NCBI GenBank assembly: GCA_023974075.1
Contig: JAMFTG010000159.1
Coordinates: 210,001-274,000, forward strand
DNA: 64,000 bases
Reading direction: 5' to 3'
Source of the DNA: Chaenocephalus aceratus
Lineage: Eukaryota > Chordata > Actinopteri > Perciformes > Channichthyidae
A program made the position numbers and the translations under genes. The notes below the pieces were generated by a model. It worked only from the letters and a program-made list of their open reading frames with translations, did not search any database and was not told the origin of the DNA. Shown here one piece after another: positions 22,703 through 34,604 of the stretch. Every line of letters begins with the position of its first letter. Within the stretch, counting starts at the first letter, position 1.

Positions 22703-23589
22703 AACCTCACTGCTGGAGTTCATTTGACTGTTGAATAAGTGATTCTTGGTCTGCAGATTGAAAACGCAATCCAGCTGTTTTTGTCCTGACGCATTTCAGA
22801 TATGACACCCACTGGCTTAACACATAAATCATTTGAAAGAAAAGTAATATAACATGAACAGTCTCCTGGTTTCAACAAATACTAATCAAGGTGTCAGACT
22901 TCATTATTAGAAAGTGTTCGAATAAGTACTTCAATAAAGACATGACTGAGAATGAATAATTAAATCTCCAGCCTGAACATTTACTTCCTGTTTGTTACTT
23001 ACATTTTTTGAAGCTCGCTCTTAATTGGAATTGCCTCCATAGTATTTTTACGAAGGCCTGATAAAGCCTGCGAGCAGCGGTACAGTAAGAGCAGCTCAGC
23101 GTTGTTGTTCAGCAGTTTGTGATATACTCAGCTCCTCTCGCTCGTCCAACTTTTAGCTGGAGACGATGAATGAATCTGTGCACGGAGCGTAGGAAGAGTT
23201 CAGATTGTTATTCTGCATCAGCAGCACAGACTGTGTATAGATTGTGTTTGAGTGAAACATGTTTCCCTCCAGAACGTCGTCTCCTTTACCTCCTCCACGT
23301 GGAGGATTTGTCTGCTTAGAGCCTCAAACTGCTCCACTCACTCACAGCTTTCCTTCGTCTGTGCTTTGTTTCCTCTTTATTCCTTCATCCTCGTCATCAC
23401 TTCAGAGTGTTGTAGTGATGACGTATTTTTGCAGGCCGACACAGAAGGTGACATCGCAAGAGCCCCCTTTGACAAAAAGAGAATCAGATTTTCATTGGAT
23501 TACGGATTATTGCAGGAAAAAAGATCTGTGGCAATCACTCATTTATGACATTTACACCCCTTAGTTCAGCAGAACAATCTCCACATACA
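22700..23589. other. No recognised gene
   Basis: Lower AT content around 23050-23520. The two overlapping frames at 23252-23564 show no domain. It could hold regulatory sequence but nothing specific is visible. Confidence 0.4.
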
Positions 23590-25455
23590 ACGTTAGGCTA
23601 TAAAATAAATACATCACGATCACATGACTTCACGTCACCACCGCTAAGCTAAATAATAATAATTCATTTATTTGTATTGGCGCCTTTCAAGGCTCTCAAG
23701 GTCGCCGTACGAACACACAAAATACAAGATACACAATACAGACCCCAGCATAAGAAACATAAACTCGACAATGCCGTAGCTAAAGAAGGCTAATGTTGGG
23801 CTATAAAGGAACTACAGCACGGTCACATGACTTCACGTCACCACCGCTAAGCTAAAGGCGGCTAATGTTGGGCTATAAAGGAACTACAGCACGGTCACAT
23901 GACTTCACATCACCACCGCTAAGCTAAAGGCGGCTAATGTTGGGCTATAAAGGAACTACAGCACGGTCACATGACTTCACGTCACCACCGCTAAGCTAAA
24001 GGCGGCTAATGTTGGGCTATAAAGGAACTACAGCACGGTCACATGACTTCACGTCACCACCACTAAGCTAAAGGCGGCTAATGTTGGGCTATAAAGGAAC
24101 TACAGCACGGTCACATGACTTCACACCACCACCGCTAAGCTAAAGGCGGCTAATGTTGGGCTATAAAGGAACTACAGCACGGTCACATGACTTCACGTCA
24201 CCACCGCTAAGCTAAAGGCGGCTAATGTTGGGCTATAAAGGAACTACAGCACGGTCACATGACTTCACGTCACCACCGCTAAGCTAAAGGCGGCTAATGT
24301 TGGGCTATAAAGGAACTACAGCACGTCACATGACTTCACGTCACCACCGCTAAGCTAAAGGCGGCTAATGTTGGGCTATAAAGGAACTACAGCACGGTCA
24401 CATGACTTCACGTCACCACCGCTAAGCTAAAGGTGGCTAATGTTGGGCTATAAAGGAATTACAGCACAGTCACATAACTTCAAGTGACCACCGCTAAGCT
24501 AAAGGCGGCTAATGTTGGGCTATAAAGGAACTACAGCACGTCACATACTTCACGTCACCACCGCTAAGCTAAAGGTGGCTAATGTTGGGCTATAAAGGAA
24601 CTACAGCACGGTCACATGACTTCACGTCACCACCGCTAAGCTAAAGGCGGCTAATGTTGGGCTATAAAGGAACCACAGCACGGTCACATGACTTCACGTC
24701 ACCACCGCTAAGCTAAAGGCGGCTAATGTTGGGCTATAAAGGAACTACAGCACGGTCACATGACTTCACGTCACCACCGCTAAGCTAAAGGCGGCTAATG
24801 TTGGGCTATAAAGGAACTACAGCACGTCACATGACTTCACGTCACCACCGCTAAGCTAAAGGTGGCTAATGTTGGGCTATAAAGGAATTACAGCACAGTC
24901 ACATAACTTCAAGTGACCACCGCTAAGCTAAAGGCGGCTAATGTTGGGCTATAAAGGAACTACACAGCACAGTCACATAACTTCACGTCACCACCGCTAA
25001 GCTAAAGGTGGCTAATGTTGGGCTATAAAGGAACTACAGCACGGTCACATGACTTCACGTCACCACCGCTAAGCTAAAGGCGGCTAATGTTGGGCTATAA
25101 AGGAACCACAGCACGGTCACATGACTTCACGTCACCACCGCTAAGCTAAAGGAGGCTAATGTTGGGCTATAAAGGAACTACAGCACGGTCACATGACTTC
25201 ACGTCACCACCGCTAAGCTAAAGGTGGCTAATGTTGGGCTATAAAGGAACTACAGCACGGTCACATGACTTCACGTCACCACCGCTAAGCTAAATGCGGC
25301 TAATGTTGGGCTATAAAGGAACTACAGCACGGTCACATGACTTCACGTCACCAACGCTAAGCTAAAGGAGGCTAATGTTGGGCTATAAAGGAACCACAGC
25401 ACGGTCACATGACTTCACGTCACCACCGCTAAGCTAAAGGTGGCTAAAGTTGGGC
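23590..25455. repeat. 72-bp minisatellite, about 23 units, with LINE tail inside
   Basis: Period 72 ('ggtcacatga' at 23821 and 23893). The unit contains 'ggcggctaatgttgggc', 'tataaaggaactacagc' and 'cgtcaccaccgctaagc'. A diverged first unit (23590-23652) is separated from the rest by a LINE tail at 23653-23780. A two-unit relative is at 36276-36450. A block of several units seems duplicated as a set: units with 'cataacttcaagtgacc' occur at about 24472 and 24902. Confidence 0.96.
23653..23780 (-). mobile_element. LINE 3' tail inserted in array unit
   Basis: 'aataataataattcattt' followed by 'ggcgcctttcaaggc' and 'caaggtcgccgtac' is the reverse-orientation tail of a LINE also found at 56743-56895. 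AGCTAA borders both sides (ends 23652 and about 23783), a probable target duplication taken from the array unit. Confidence 0.65.
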
Positions 25456-25528
25456 ATGATTTTGTTAGCAACGACCTTCTTTAAATTCACAAGTTTGGGT
25501 ATTTACTGACCTATTTTATGTGGTAGAA

Positions 25529-26938
25529 CAGGGGTGCCCAACCAGTCGATCGCAATCGACCGGACGATCGCGGGGAGATTCCCAGTCGATCGCGAGATGT
25601 GTCTAAAAATAGAACAACAATATTCAGTTTTATCATTAATGTCCTATAACATAATCTTCCTGTGCCAGAATAATGCACTTGAACGCATCAAAGCTTTGTG
25701 ATTGGCCGCATGCATTGGCCGGCGTGACGGCAGTGCACTAATTCGCTAACGTTGTCCGTGGCAACAGGAGTGACAGTCCGCACACAAACAAGACCGCAAT
25801 GGCAGAAGCAAAACATATATAATTTTCACTCCGAGTGGGAGGATGATTATTTTTGTATTTATTCCAATTCAAAGTCCATCTGTCTCGTCTGCAATGCGAG
25901 CGTGGCTTTATCGAAGAAGGGTCATTTAGGAGCGGCATTTCAAAACAGTGCACAAACGCTACGAGACGGAATTCCCTCCTGATTCTGCCCTACGCTCCAA
26001 AAGGGGAGGGGCCTGAGAGGACAGCTAAATGCACAGCAGTCCATTTCCACCAGGCGCAACAACAAGAGCGAGGCTGCTCCCAGAGCATCTTATCGTGTCA
26101 GTCACGTTCTTGCGAAACACATGAAGTATTTCAAAGACGGCGAAGTTGTGAAAGAAGCTTTCCTGGAGGCTGCTGACGCCGCTTTAGGGGGACAGTAAAA
26201 ATAACAGTAGCATTTCAACAGGTTTTTGATATAATAAAAACTCAAGTTAGATACCGTTATTAATCAGCTGTACGTTTTAGTCTGTTTGAACTTATTCATT
26301 ATAATTATTGTACAAAATGGTATAAGAATGCAAACTTAAATTGATTATAGTCTATTATCAATTCAGGTTAAGAAACTAGTGTTGCTTGCATCCTATTTTA
26401 AAGGCATTTCTTTTTATAATCAACTAAAATGCAACAAAAAAAGGGTTTGATTCTATTAATTTTGGCTTTTTTATTGCACGTTGGCAGCAGATTCCTGTGT
26501 AGCTTCAGATCTGAGTTGTCTTATTATTAAGCCTCATTTATACTTTTGTAGCAACACTATTTTTATATAATGGAAAGAAAGGGTTCAGCGTCTTTTCTTT
26601 TTTCCCTGTGTCACATGTGGCAGCACTGTTCAATGTTCTTGAAAACATTACCCACTGTAGTGACGTGTGAATAAACTCCAACTCTGTATCAGCAACACTG
26701 TTGTGTAACTTCAGTTAAATACTTGTATGTGTGTAGATTAGAAAGAGGTAAGATAAAGGATCTGCAGTATTTTACGAAGTATTAATCGTACAAAGGTCAG
26801 TTTTATACAAGTAGAAGTGTGTATTTACCTGGCAGTAGGCTGTCAGTAATGGCTACGCCTCTCTATTTGGACTGGTAGATCTCGGCAGACTGGCAACTTT
26901 AAAAGTAGCTCTCGGTTCAAAAAGGTTGGGCACCCCTG
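25529..26938 (+). mobile_element. hAT element with transposase relic
   Basis: Ends CAGGGGTGCCCAACC and GGTTGGGCACCCCTG are perfect inverted repeats. The flanks TGGTAGAA (25521-25528) and TGGTTGAA (26939-26946) match at 7 of 8 positions. The 1410-bp interior has the decayed 5' part of a BED-finger hAT transposase and then AT-rich non-coding sequence. Confidence 0.88.
25797..26199 (+). pseudogene. hAT transposase N-terminal relic with split BED finger
   Basis: Translation shows FHSEWEDDYFCIYSNSKS, then CLVCNASVALSKKG carrying the Cys pair of a BED zinc finger. The His pair (RHFKTVHKRYET) appears only after a frame change at about 25929. Further frame changes follow, and the last piece is KYFKDGEVVKEAFLEAADA before a stop near 26197. 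This matches the start of ZBED/GTF2IRD2-type hAT transposases; the RNase-H catalytic core is absent. Non-functional. Confidence 0.75.
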
Positions 26939-26946
26939 TGGTTGAA

Positions 26947-27810
26947 CAATATGTCAAAATCTCTTCGGCTTAACCACAGGCCTTGTTCCAGGCTAACAAC
27001 CAAAAACACATTCAGAAAACCATTGACTTCAAGACGAGGGAAACGAAAGTTGTAAAATGCTGAGTCATTTCCGGGTTTTAGGACTTTTTCCTGCATTACT
27101 CGGTTGTCTCCATGCTTTGACCAGTCCTCTATTGATCCAGGAACTGCCTCTTATCACACAGCATGCTGTAATAACTCCTCTCTAACCAGATGCACAATCA
27201 CAGGTTCTCTCAAATCCAATCTGTTTTGTTCCGCTGAGAGACAGAAGTGAAGATGAAGAGTTACATGGAGCTGAAAAGCGTCTGACTTTCCTCCTCTTAC
27301 ATTTACATTTCTGCTTGAGAAAAAGCTTTTGAAACCAATCCAGTCTTCACACACAAACCTATCATCACTGCAGTGAAATAAACAACTGCAATCCAAACCA
27401 TCAGATTGCTTTGTCTGATGCTCTGATCTGAAAATGTTTTCCTAAAACAAGTGGGATAAAATATCTGCCGTTTGGTGAGATAATGTATGTACTTTGCAAA
27501 TCAACTAATTTCAAGTATTTCAGAGGATGATTTATCGTCCTTTTATTTCCCACTTAAATTATGTCTCGCTTTAATAATTTGACATTTAACTCCTAAAAAC
27601 TCCTAAAACTGCATTGGATAAAAGGACAATTATTTGACGACACTGTTTTCTAATCGTAACCTTTTGATCCTTCACCCTTTCTGTATTGTCCCACATTTTC
27701 TGAAATAATCATATTTACATTCTGTGTCTGTGTGGTCCTTTCGCCTCTTTACTAAAGTCATATGTTTGTTTGCATCTTTTAGTTTTCTCTTGAGATAATT
27801 GCATAAACTC
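26947..27810. other. Spacer with a dispersed repeat
   Basis: 26950-27090 shares blocks with 19.68-19.85 kb ('gctgagtcatttccggg'). The rest shows no recognised feature; the 80-residue minus frame at 27154-27396 has no domain. Confidence 0.4.
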
Positions 27811-27814
27811 TTAA

Positions 27815-28411
27815 AGGCCGGACACACCAAGCCGATTGTGGCCGTCGATGGGCGTCATGCCGACGATGAGCGTCGACACGCCCTACTCAGATTGGTGTGT
27901 CCCGCACCGTCGTGTCTTTTCAGCCGTGCCGACAAATAAATCACTCTGATTGGCTGTTCAGCTAGCGAATCAGAGCATGAGAAGCTAAACGGAAGTGAGG
28001 GACCCAAACAAACTATTAAGAAGGCAAATGTGAGATTTCATTTCTCTCCAGCTCTCGACTCAGGTTCGGGAAAGCCCCGTGAGCTTCTCGCTGTAGAGGG
28101 AACATGGAACGCACGCTATTTGTTGTTTGTGTATATCACGCAGTCTGTTCTTCTTCTCTCGGTTATCACGCAGTCTGTCTTCCGGTTGTTGCCTCTTTTG
28201 AATGGCGAATACACACTACCGCCGCCTGCTGGTAAGGAGAGTTATTGCCACTCACGCATGCGCAGTTCGTACGTGCTTTTTGGCCGTCGGCTGAAGTCTT
28301 TGCGGTGTGTTCCAGTGCGACACATGACCAAGACGCAGAGACGCGAGGCGACGCAACAGTCGGGGTCCGTCCGTGTCCGTTCTTTGGTGTCAGCTTGGTG
28401 CGTCCGGGCCT
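27815..28411. mobile_element. MITE with TTAA/TAA flanks
   Basis: Ends AGGCCGGACACACCAAGC and, reversed, AGGCCCGGACGCACCAAGC. TTAA lies at both edges (27811-27814, 28411-28414), so either a 4-bp TTAA or a 3-bp TAA target fits. Style and interior resemble the Harbinger-like MITEs nearby. No transposase. Confidence 0.72.
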
Positions 28412-28598
28412 TAAGAGTGGTGCAGTGAGGACATATTTGTGTTGGCCAAACTTGAAGTTAGTATAGGAACTATCGACAAAAACCAATGGGATTTTTCCAT
28501 TGGATTTTGGATTATCTCAGAAAGCAATCTCTTTTGCAAACAAAAGTGTATAATAGTTAAACGTTTTGTTCAGCAGGATCTCAACATATTAACACTTA

Positions 28599-29177
28599 CG
28601 GCCCGTCTACACGACAGCGTCGACAGCGTCGAGAAACTCCAATCTGCCCATTCACTTTCAATGGGGTGACGTCACGTTGCCTCGCTTTTTCGCCGAACTG
28701 AATTCTGGGTAGCAGAGCGGTCCGTCTCCGCCGGAGTAGCCAGCGCCAGCCAATCAAATCCCGTTTCTGAAAATCTGACAGCTGAAGCCGTAGCCAATCA
28801 AACCGCGTCCAAGCTGGGAGAGATATCCCGCCGTTCATTTCTATATTTCAAAAAAAGTTGGAGGAGAAACTAACTATCGCCGTAGGAATCACCCGGTTTT
28901 GTATGACCAGACCCTCTTCACCTACCGGGATACAAACCGGAGGAACCAGGCATGGAGGGAGGTGGCAGAGACAGTTGGGTGAAACGGGTAGGTTTTCGCC
29001 TGTTTGGGGAGTTTATATATATATTGCTCCCATAAAATCCCCGGGGGTTTTTGCTCTGTATGTCGGGGGCGGGAGATTCATGTGATTGGTTGTTGGTCGC
29101 ATTGCTTGAATAAAATCCCCAAGCTCCAGACACGCCCAGCTCCAAGCTTTTTTTGAAGCTGTAGTGTGGACGCTCCG
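28599..29177. mobile_element. Harbinger-like MITE with MADF exon, exact TTA TSD
   Basis: Ends CGGCCCGTCTACACGACAGC and, reversed, CGGAGCGTCCACACTACAGC. TTA flanks both sides (28596-28598, 29178-29180). The interior is related to 17423-18043, including 'cgccgaactgaattctggg' and the MADF stretch. Confidence 0.8.
28858..28985 (+). pseudogene. MADF-domain exon relic, one frameshift
   Basis: Opens as EEKLTIAV, then a 1-nt loss (near 28884) moves to the frame reading HPVLYDQTLFTYRDTNRR and QAWREVAETVG. The GGGTGAAACGG sequence that follows could be a splice donor, which would make this the first exon of a Harbinger accessory gene. The downstream half of the domain and any transposase are absent. 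The other copy (17700) is intact exactly where this one is broken, and vice versa. Confidence 0.65.
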
Positions 29178-29180
29178 TTA

Positions 29181-29700
29181 GGCTTTAAAGGACCTTATTT
29201 CAGGCTAGCAACCGAAAACCTATCTATATTTTTAAATGCATAAGCTTCAGACATTCACCAGTGGGCATTAACTGATTTATTTCAAGGCCAGAAAAAGCAA
29301 ATTAGGACACCATCGCTGTGTGGGGTTTGTCGAGTTCTCTTTATATGGGAAACATGCCAAATTTGTATCCTCTGTTATGCTTAAACCCTAACCCTAACTG
29401 TACAAATTCATCCAAACCAACAAAACCTTATCCAAAAGGCGTATTTGGGTCAGTTTTTAAATGAATAACAACATGTTTTGTGGTTTGGTTTGCTGTAAAT
29501 GTAAATCTGGCCTCCACTATTGTAACAAAAAGAACAGTCTTGGTACATGAGAGTCTTTACACCATGATATCTTCCAATTGGTGGTGTGTTGAAGGAATTT
29601 CACATCTTATTTGAAATAATCCCAGCCTGTATGAGCAGCGGCCCAGTAATCCAGTACACCCCCCCTCCCACCATCCCTCCGCCACCCTTCTTTTCCACCA
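29181..29700. other. Spacer
   Basis: 29190-29300 belongs to the interspersed family noted at 19.7 kb. A 13-bp telomere-like CCCTAACCCTAAC at about 29387 is too short to matter. Nothing else recognised. Confidence 0.4.
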
Positions 29701-29701
29701 T

Positions 29702-29702
<1 letters not shown>

Positions 29703-29792
<90 letters not shown>
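29703..29792. repeat. (CA)45 microsatellite
   Basis: About 45 perfect CA units. Confidence 0.98.
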
Positions 29793-29794
<2 letters not shown>

Positions 29795-29878
29795 ATAACA
29801 CACCAGCATCACTAAGCCTGGCCGGAAATGGGATTCTCAGGGATGAGAGCTGCTCTTTGTGATCATAGAGGGGGATCT

Positions 29879-29879
29879 A

Positions 29880-29920
<41 letters not shown>

Positions 29921-30124
29921 AACACACACACACATTGCTTCTCAGTATGTGTGTGTGTGTGTGTGTGAGTGTGTGACTCTTTATGTTGAGACACACGCAC
30001 ACACACATCTGAAAAATGAGACAAAACACTTCTTTTTTCTCTGAAGGCTCTCTGGAATGGATGTTGTGGGACTGAACTGTTTCTATGGCAACTGCAGCCC
30101 ATTTACTCCCCATGGTTTGCGTGT

Positions 30125-30164
<40 letters not shown>

Positions 30165-30239
30165 TGTGTGTGTGTGTGTGTCATATACAGTGTATCTATG
30201 GTTTTGTCATACCCACATACTGTATGCATGTATATTTGC

Positions 30240-30279
<40 letters not shown>

Positions 30280-30330
30280 CGTGTGTGTGTGTGTGTGTGC
30301 GTGCGTGCGTGTGCGTGTGCGTGTGATGGA
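29879..30330. repeat. CA then TG microsatellite cluster with CG core
   Basis: CA runs at 29880-29934, then TG runs at 29948-29978, 30120-30181 and 30244-30326. The last contains GCGCGCGCGCG at about 30271-30281. CA and TG blocks are mutually inverted, and alternating purine-pyrimidine sequence of this kind is prone to Z-DNA. Confidence 0.95.
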
Positions 30331-30884
30331 TGGGAGTGTGTGGCGTCGCCGCGTGGCAGATCAGAATCAACTGGAGCCAACATGGAGACATCTGTTGTCC
30401 CTCGTCCTCCCTCTGAAGGGAACAGAAACAAATGCATTTCTATTCTGAATATCAAACTGCAATAAGCAACGTTGATGAGTCGTGAATCAGAAGCAGAAAC
30501 AGAGCGTTGGCCAGCTCCAAAAAGAATTGTGCTTTTGTAGCAGGGAGAACTAATAATGGTGAGGAAAGACAAAGCGAGAGGCGAGGAAACCTGGACGGAG
30601 CTGATAGCTTCAAAAGCCTGTCCTGAGGTCAGCTCCGCACACAAAGGAAGACGGAAAGAAAGAAGCTAATACAGACAGAAAAGCTTTTTAAGAAAGTCGA
30701 GTCGACATGTCACAGGTAGCAATGCCAGGGCCCAGGACTGCTGATATTAGAAATACATTGGGAGAAGAAGCTGCCAACTTCAGCTACATTCAGTTTGTCT
30801 GTTTTCCAGGAACACCCACACATTTTGGAACATCTTATAGTATTTAGAGTTAAATGTAAATACACAAATAAGAAGACCCAACAT
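30331..30884. other. No recognised feature
   Basis: Mixed composition. No exon or repeat recognised. Confidence 0.4.
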
Positions 30885-31172
30885 CCAGAGCCCAGTCTGC
30901 TCTGATTGGGTAGCTCTTTTGTGATTGGTCAACTGCTAACAGATGTCCCGCCCCTAAGCCTACAATGTGTTGGAGCGTTTGCCAATAGAAGAGCGAGTGA
31001 TCAATAATGATGTCACTTTGTTCTGGAAGTAAACAAAGGAGTCCAATGGAGGCGTTTTAGGCTGTTGGAAGGAACACAGGGATTTTAGCCTTTGCAGACC
31101 ATTTACATGCACTAAAACGTATTTAACACACTACAGGAAAGGGAAAATCCCCAAAAGCATTATAGGGCGTCT
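30885..31172 (-). mobile_element. Fragment of the 57-bp-array MITE family, antisense, without array
   Basis: Reverse-oriented matches to 61.39-61.70 kb: 'gcccagtctgctctgatt', 'gagtccaatggaggcg' and 'ccatttacatgcac', ending in 'gcattatagggcgtct' (reversed, the family's left end). It lacks the 57-bp minisatellite, so it ends before the site of array growth. Confidence 0.65.
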
Positions 31173-31552
31173 GGAACTAGACCATCAGTTTCCCCCACTT
31201 CCAATGTTTATACTAAACTAGGCTGAACATTATTCTCTATCCATTGCTGTGTCTCAATTCAGATCATCTCCGTAGTGCACGTCCATGTTGTGCACTCTTA
31301 CATTTGTGCAGTGTGCAAATATAACTGTGTTTTGTTCTCTCAAATCGAACTCGGTTGGCTGGATTGCATCGTTATTTTTGCAGGTAGCAAATCATTAAAG
31401 ACTGCTCCACTAATCCAATATGGGGATATTTTCAACACCAGTATTTTGGTAGGTGTAGCAAATATAGGAAGAGACCATGTGACGGTTTGAACTTTATGGA
31501 AGCATTGCTCGGTAGTCATGGTGCAATTTGCCATTCCTTGCATCAGGACACA
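31173..31552. other. No recognised feature
   Basis: Unassigned sequence up to the hAT target site. Confidence 0.4.
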
Positions 31553-31560
31553 CGTATGCA

Positions 31561-32997
31561 CAGAGGTGGGAAGTAGTGGGGTAATACTTCTTTACTGTAC
31601 TTAAGCCAATGTTTCTGGTATCGATACTTTACTCCACTACGACTTTTGACTTTTACTTCTTACATGTTGAACACAAATACCTGTACTTTCTACTTCTTAC
31701 ATGTTGAACCCAAATACCTGTACTTTCTACTTCTCACATGTTGAATACAAATACCTGTACTTTCTACTTCTTACATGTTGAACCCAAATACCTGTACTTT
31801 CTACTTCTTACATGTTGAACAGAAATACCTGTACTTTCTACTTCTTACATGTTGAACCCAAATACCTGTACTTTCTACTTCTCACATGTTGAACTCAAAT
31901 ACCTGTACTTTCTACTTCTTACATGTTGAACCCAAATACCTGTACTTTCTACTTCTCACATGTTGAACTCAAATACCTGTACTTTCTACTTCTTACATGT
32001 TGAACCCAAATACCTGTACTTTCTACTTCTCACATGTTGAACTCAAATACCTGTACTTTCTACTTCTCACATGTTGAACTCAAATACCTGTACTTTCTAC
32101 TTCTTACATGTAGAACTCAAATACCTGTACTTTCTACTTCTCACATGTTGAACACAAATACCTGTACTTTCTACTTCTTACATGTTGAACCCAAATACCT
32201 GTACTTTCTACTTCTCACATGTTGAACTCAAATACCTGTACTTTCTACTTCTCACATGTTGAACTCAAATACCTGTACTTTCTACTTCTTACATGTAGAA
32301 CTCAAATACCTGTACTTTCTACTTATTACATGTTGAACACAAATACCTGTACTTTCTACTTCTCACATGTTGAACACAAATACCTGTACTTTCTACTTCT
32401 TACATGTGAACACAAATACCTGTACTTTCTACTTCTCACATGTTGAACTCAAATACCTGTACTTTCTACTTCTTACATGTTGAACTCAAATACCTGTACT
32501 TTCTACTTCTTACATGTTGAACTCAAATACCTGTACTTTCTACTTCTTACATGTTGAACTCAATACTTGTACTTTCTACTTCTCTCATTTCCCAAACAGC
32601 TGGTTCCTTTAGTCTGAATGTGTGTTTGGTGCGTGATCATTATTCTTTAGAGTCACTGCGTGCCTATTGGTTGGAACACGATCCGTGTATCCATCACTTC
32701 CTGGTCTTCTCTAAAGAAGAGGGACCAATGGAAATGTTGTCATGTTGCCGTTGTTCAGCATGGAAACATTCATTAGCTAACAATGACATTATTGTTCTAC
32801 TAATATAAAGGGAGGTCAGGTACTCTTTAAAGCAGCTGCTAGTTATGGGTACTTTTTACTGAAGGACACTTCAAAGCCTCTTTACTTTTACTTGAGTCAA
32901 GAAGTTTAGTCACTACTTCTACTTTTACCAGAGTATTTTTAAACACGAGTATCTGTACTTCTACTTGAGTAAAGGATTTGTGTACTTTTGCCTTCTG
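31561..32997 (+). mobile_element. hAT MITE with internal 37-bp array (about 25 units)
   Basis: Left end CAGAGGTGGGAAGTAG; right end reversed CAGAAGGCAAAAGTAC. Flanks CGTATGCA and ATTATGCA match at 6 of 8 positions. The single-copy part right of the array (32586-32997) is nearly the same as the single-copy part of the reverse element at 49940-50317. Confidence 0.78.
31664..32585. repeat. 37-bp minisatellite, about 25 units
   Basis: Period 37 ('ctgtactttc' at 31681 and 31718). The unit is 'ttgaacacaaatacctg' plus 'tactttctacttcttacatg'. Main variants are AACAC, AACCC and AACTC, and TTAC or CTCAC. Confidence 0.97.
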
Positions 32998-33005
32998 ATT
33001 ATGCA

Positions 33006-34262
33006 CTCAAAATACTGTTATTACAGACATAAGGAGATTGAGACACAGCATTTATCTTTACTGGACGCACAGAAATGAGATCTCTGACATTGAGTAGGAC
33101 AGCAAAGAAGTGAGTATTTAAAGATCTAGCACATGTTAGCTTGTTAGCATCTGATGTCTGCTGTGTGGGGAATTAAAAACACCTCTGAACCACAGCAACA
33201 CAATGTGTACATCTGGTGTTTGCTTAGTAGCTTAGTCGTCGGTTTGTCACCTGCTCTCCTTTGTTGGTACACATGCATTCACCTGTTCATGTCAATCCAA
33301 AATGGCCCCGCCGCCCACCCCTGATGGTAAGCAAACAACCGCCATCAGTGTACAGACATCCCAACATACTATTCGTAATGAGTACATGCTGCTCTGCTGC
33401 TGGCTGTGCACACAAGCTGCTGCATGACATCTTTATTGAGGAAGCAGAGGCTTTTTTCCCGGATCCTTTTCTCTCTCTTTTAATTTGTGGCTCTTTGTGG
33501 CTGAGAAGGTCAACAGATTATAAACTCTTCTAAAACACTGGAACACACAAAGTCCCTCCACCTTCAATTTCTCCAAAGTGGATCGGCTTCAAATTAGAGG
33601 ATGGAGGAAATGTCACAGCGCACACACTCTGTCTGTCTCTCAGTCAGCCCGTGTGTGGTTTATAGTGCACCACTTCAAAGGTTACTCTCTGACCTTATTC
33701 AGACTCATATCTAAGGAAATATAATAGAAGGCAACTCTCTGCTGAATGCTCTTTTTGCAGCCGGCTCCGACTTGTCCTCTTCTTTCCGCTCGCCTCTATT
33801 CCCGGAGACTTAATGAAATAGAAAGTTGAAGGAATAGAAACTAAAAAACTCAACCGGTTTTTATTTCACAACAAAAAAAAGACTGAATCTTTTTTCAGAG
33901 TTGTATTGAGTTTCCTGTGTTCCTGCGGCTTCACACAGTTTAACCACACGCTGCAGGTCGGGGCAGCATGTATTGGTTTTCATTTCCTTGACTCGTGTGA
34001 GGTGTTATTTGAACATTAACCAACGATTGGCACTATTTTCTTGGACAGGTCTGCAGAAGGCCATGTTACCCACAAATAAATACAGCAAACATATTAGCAA
34101 AACAACCTCTTGGGATCTTGAATTTTCACAACAAATCTCACAACAACACTTCTTCGGTACAAAGCAAATAAGTGCTATCTATAGTACTGTACTTAGGTTA
34201 TTGCTTGTCCTGAGAAAAGAAACAAAAATAAGAGAAAATTCACTGCAATATGAAAAAAAGAA
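33006..34262. other. No recognised gene
   Basis: 1.25 kb without a recognised repeat or exon. The short frames at 33261-33533 and 33973-34260 show no domain. Confidence 0.4.
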
Positions 34263-34465
34263 AATGCCGACCCAGAAAGCGACGCAGGTTCTGGTCCAGG
34301 CTCTCGTCAGCTCACGCCGAGACGACTGCAACTCCCTCCTGGCTGGTCTACCTGCATGTGCCATCCGACCTGCAGCTCATCCAGAATGCAGCGGCTCGCC
34401 TGGTCTTCAACCTTCCTAAATTCTCCCACACCACGCCGCTCCTCCGCTCCCTCCACTGGCTCAAA
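34263..34465 (+). mobile_element. L2-type LINE ORF2 fragment with a 2-nt deletion
   Basis: Translates as [17 protein letters not shown], then after loss of 2 nt (about 34371, compared with the copy at 46850) continues [15 protein letters not shown] and [10 protein letters not shown]. These are hallmark L2 (Maui-like) C-terminal reverse transcriptase motifs. It breaks off abruptly after 'cactggctc'. Confidence 0.85.
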
Positions 34466-34604
34466 AACAGCAGCAACTATATTTACATATCTACAGTGGA
34501 AAAGACATAAACCACAAAGACAACTCAATATATAATGTTGTTGACAGTTGGATTATAAAAGACCCATATATTACATAGCAGCAACTTATAAACATATGAT
34601 AGAC

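Noticed and set aside
23252..23564. Possible gene with two overlapping frames
   Set aside because: No domain, no splice evidence and no conserved motif recognised.
29385..29400. Interstitial telomere repeat (also near 49094)
   Set aside because: Only about two units; expected by chance in 64 kb.
29557..30644. CVCV/THTH proteins
   Set aside because: Dinucleotide repeat translations.
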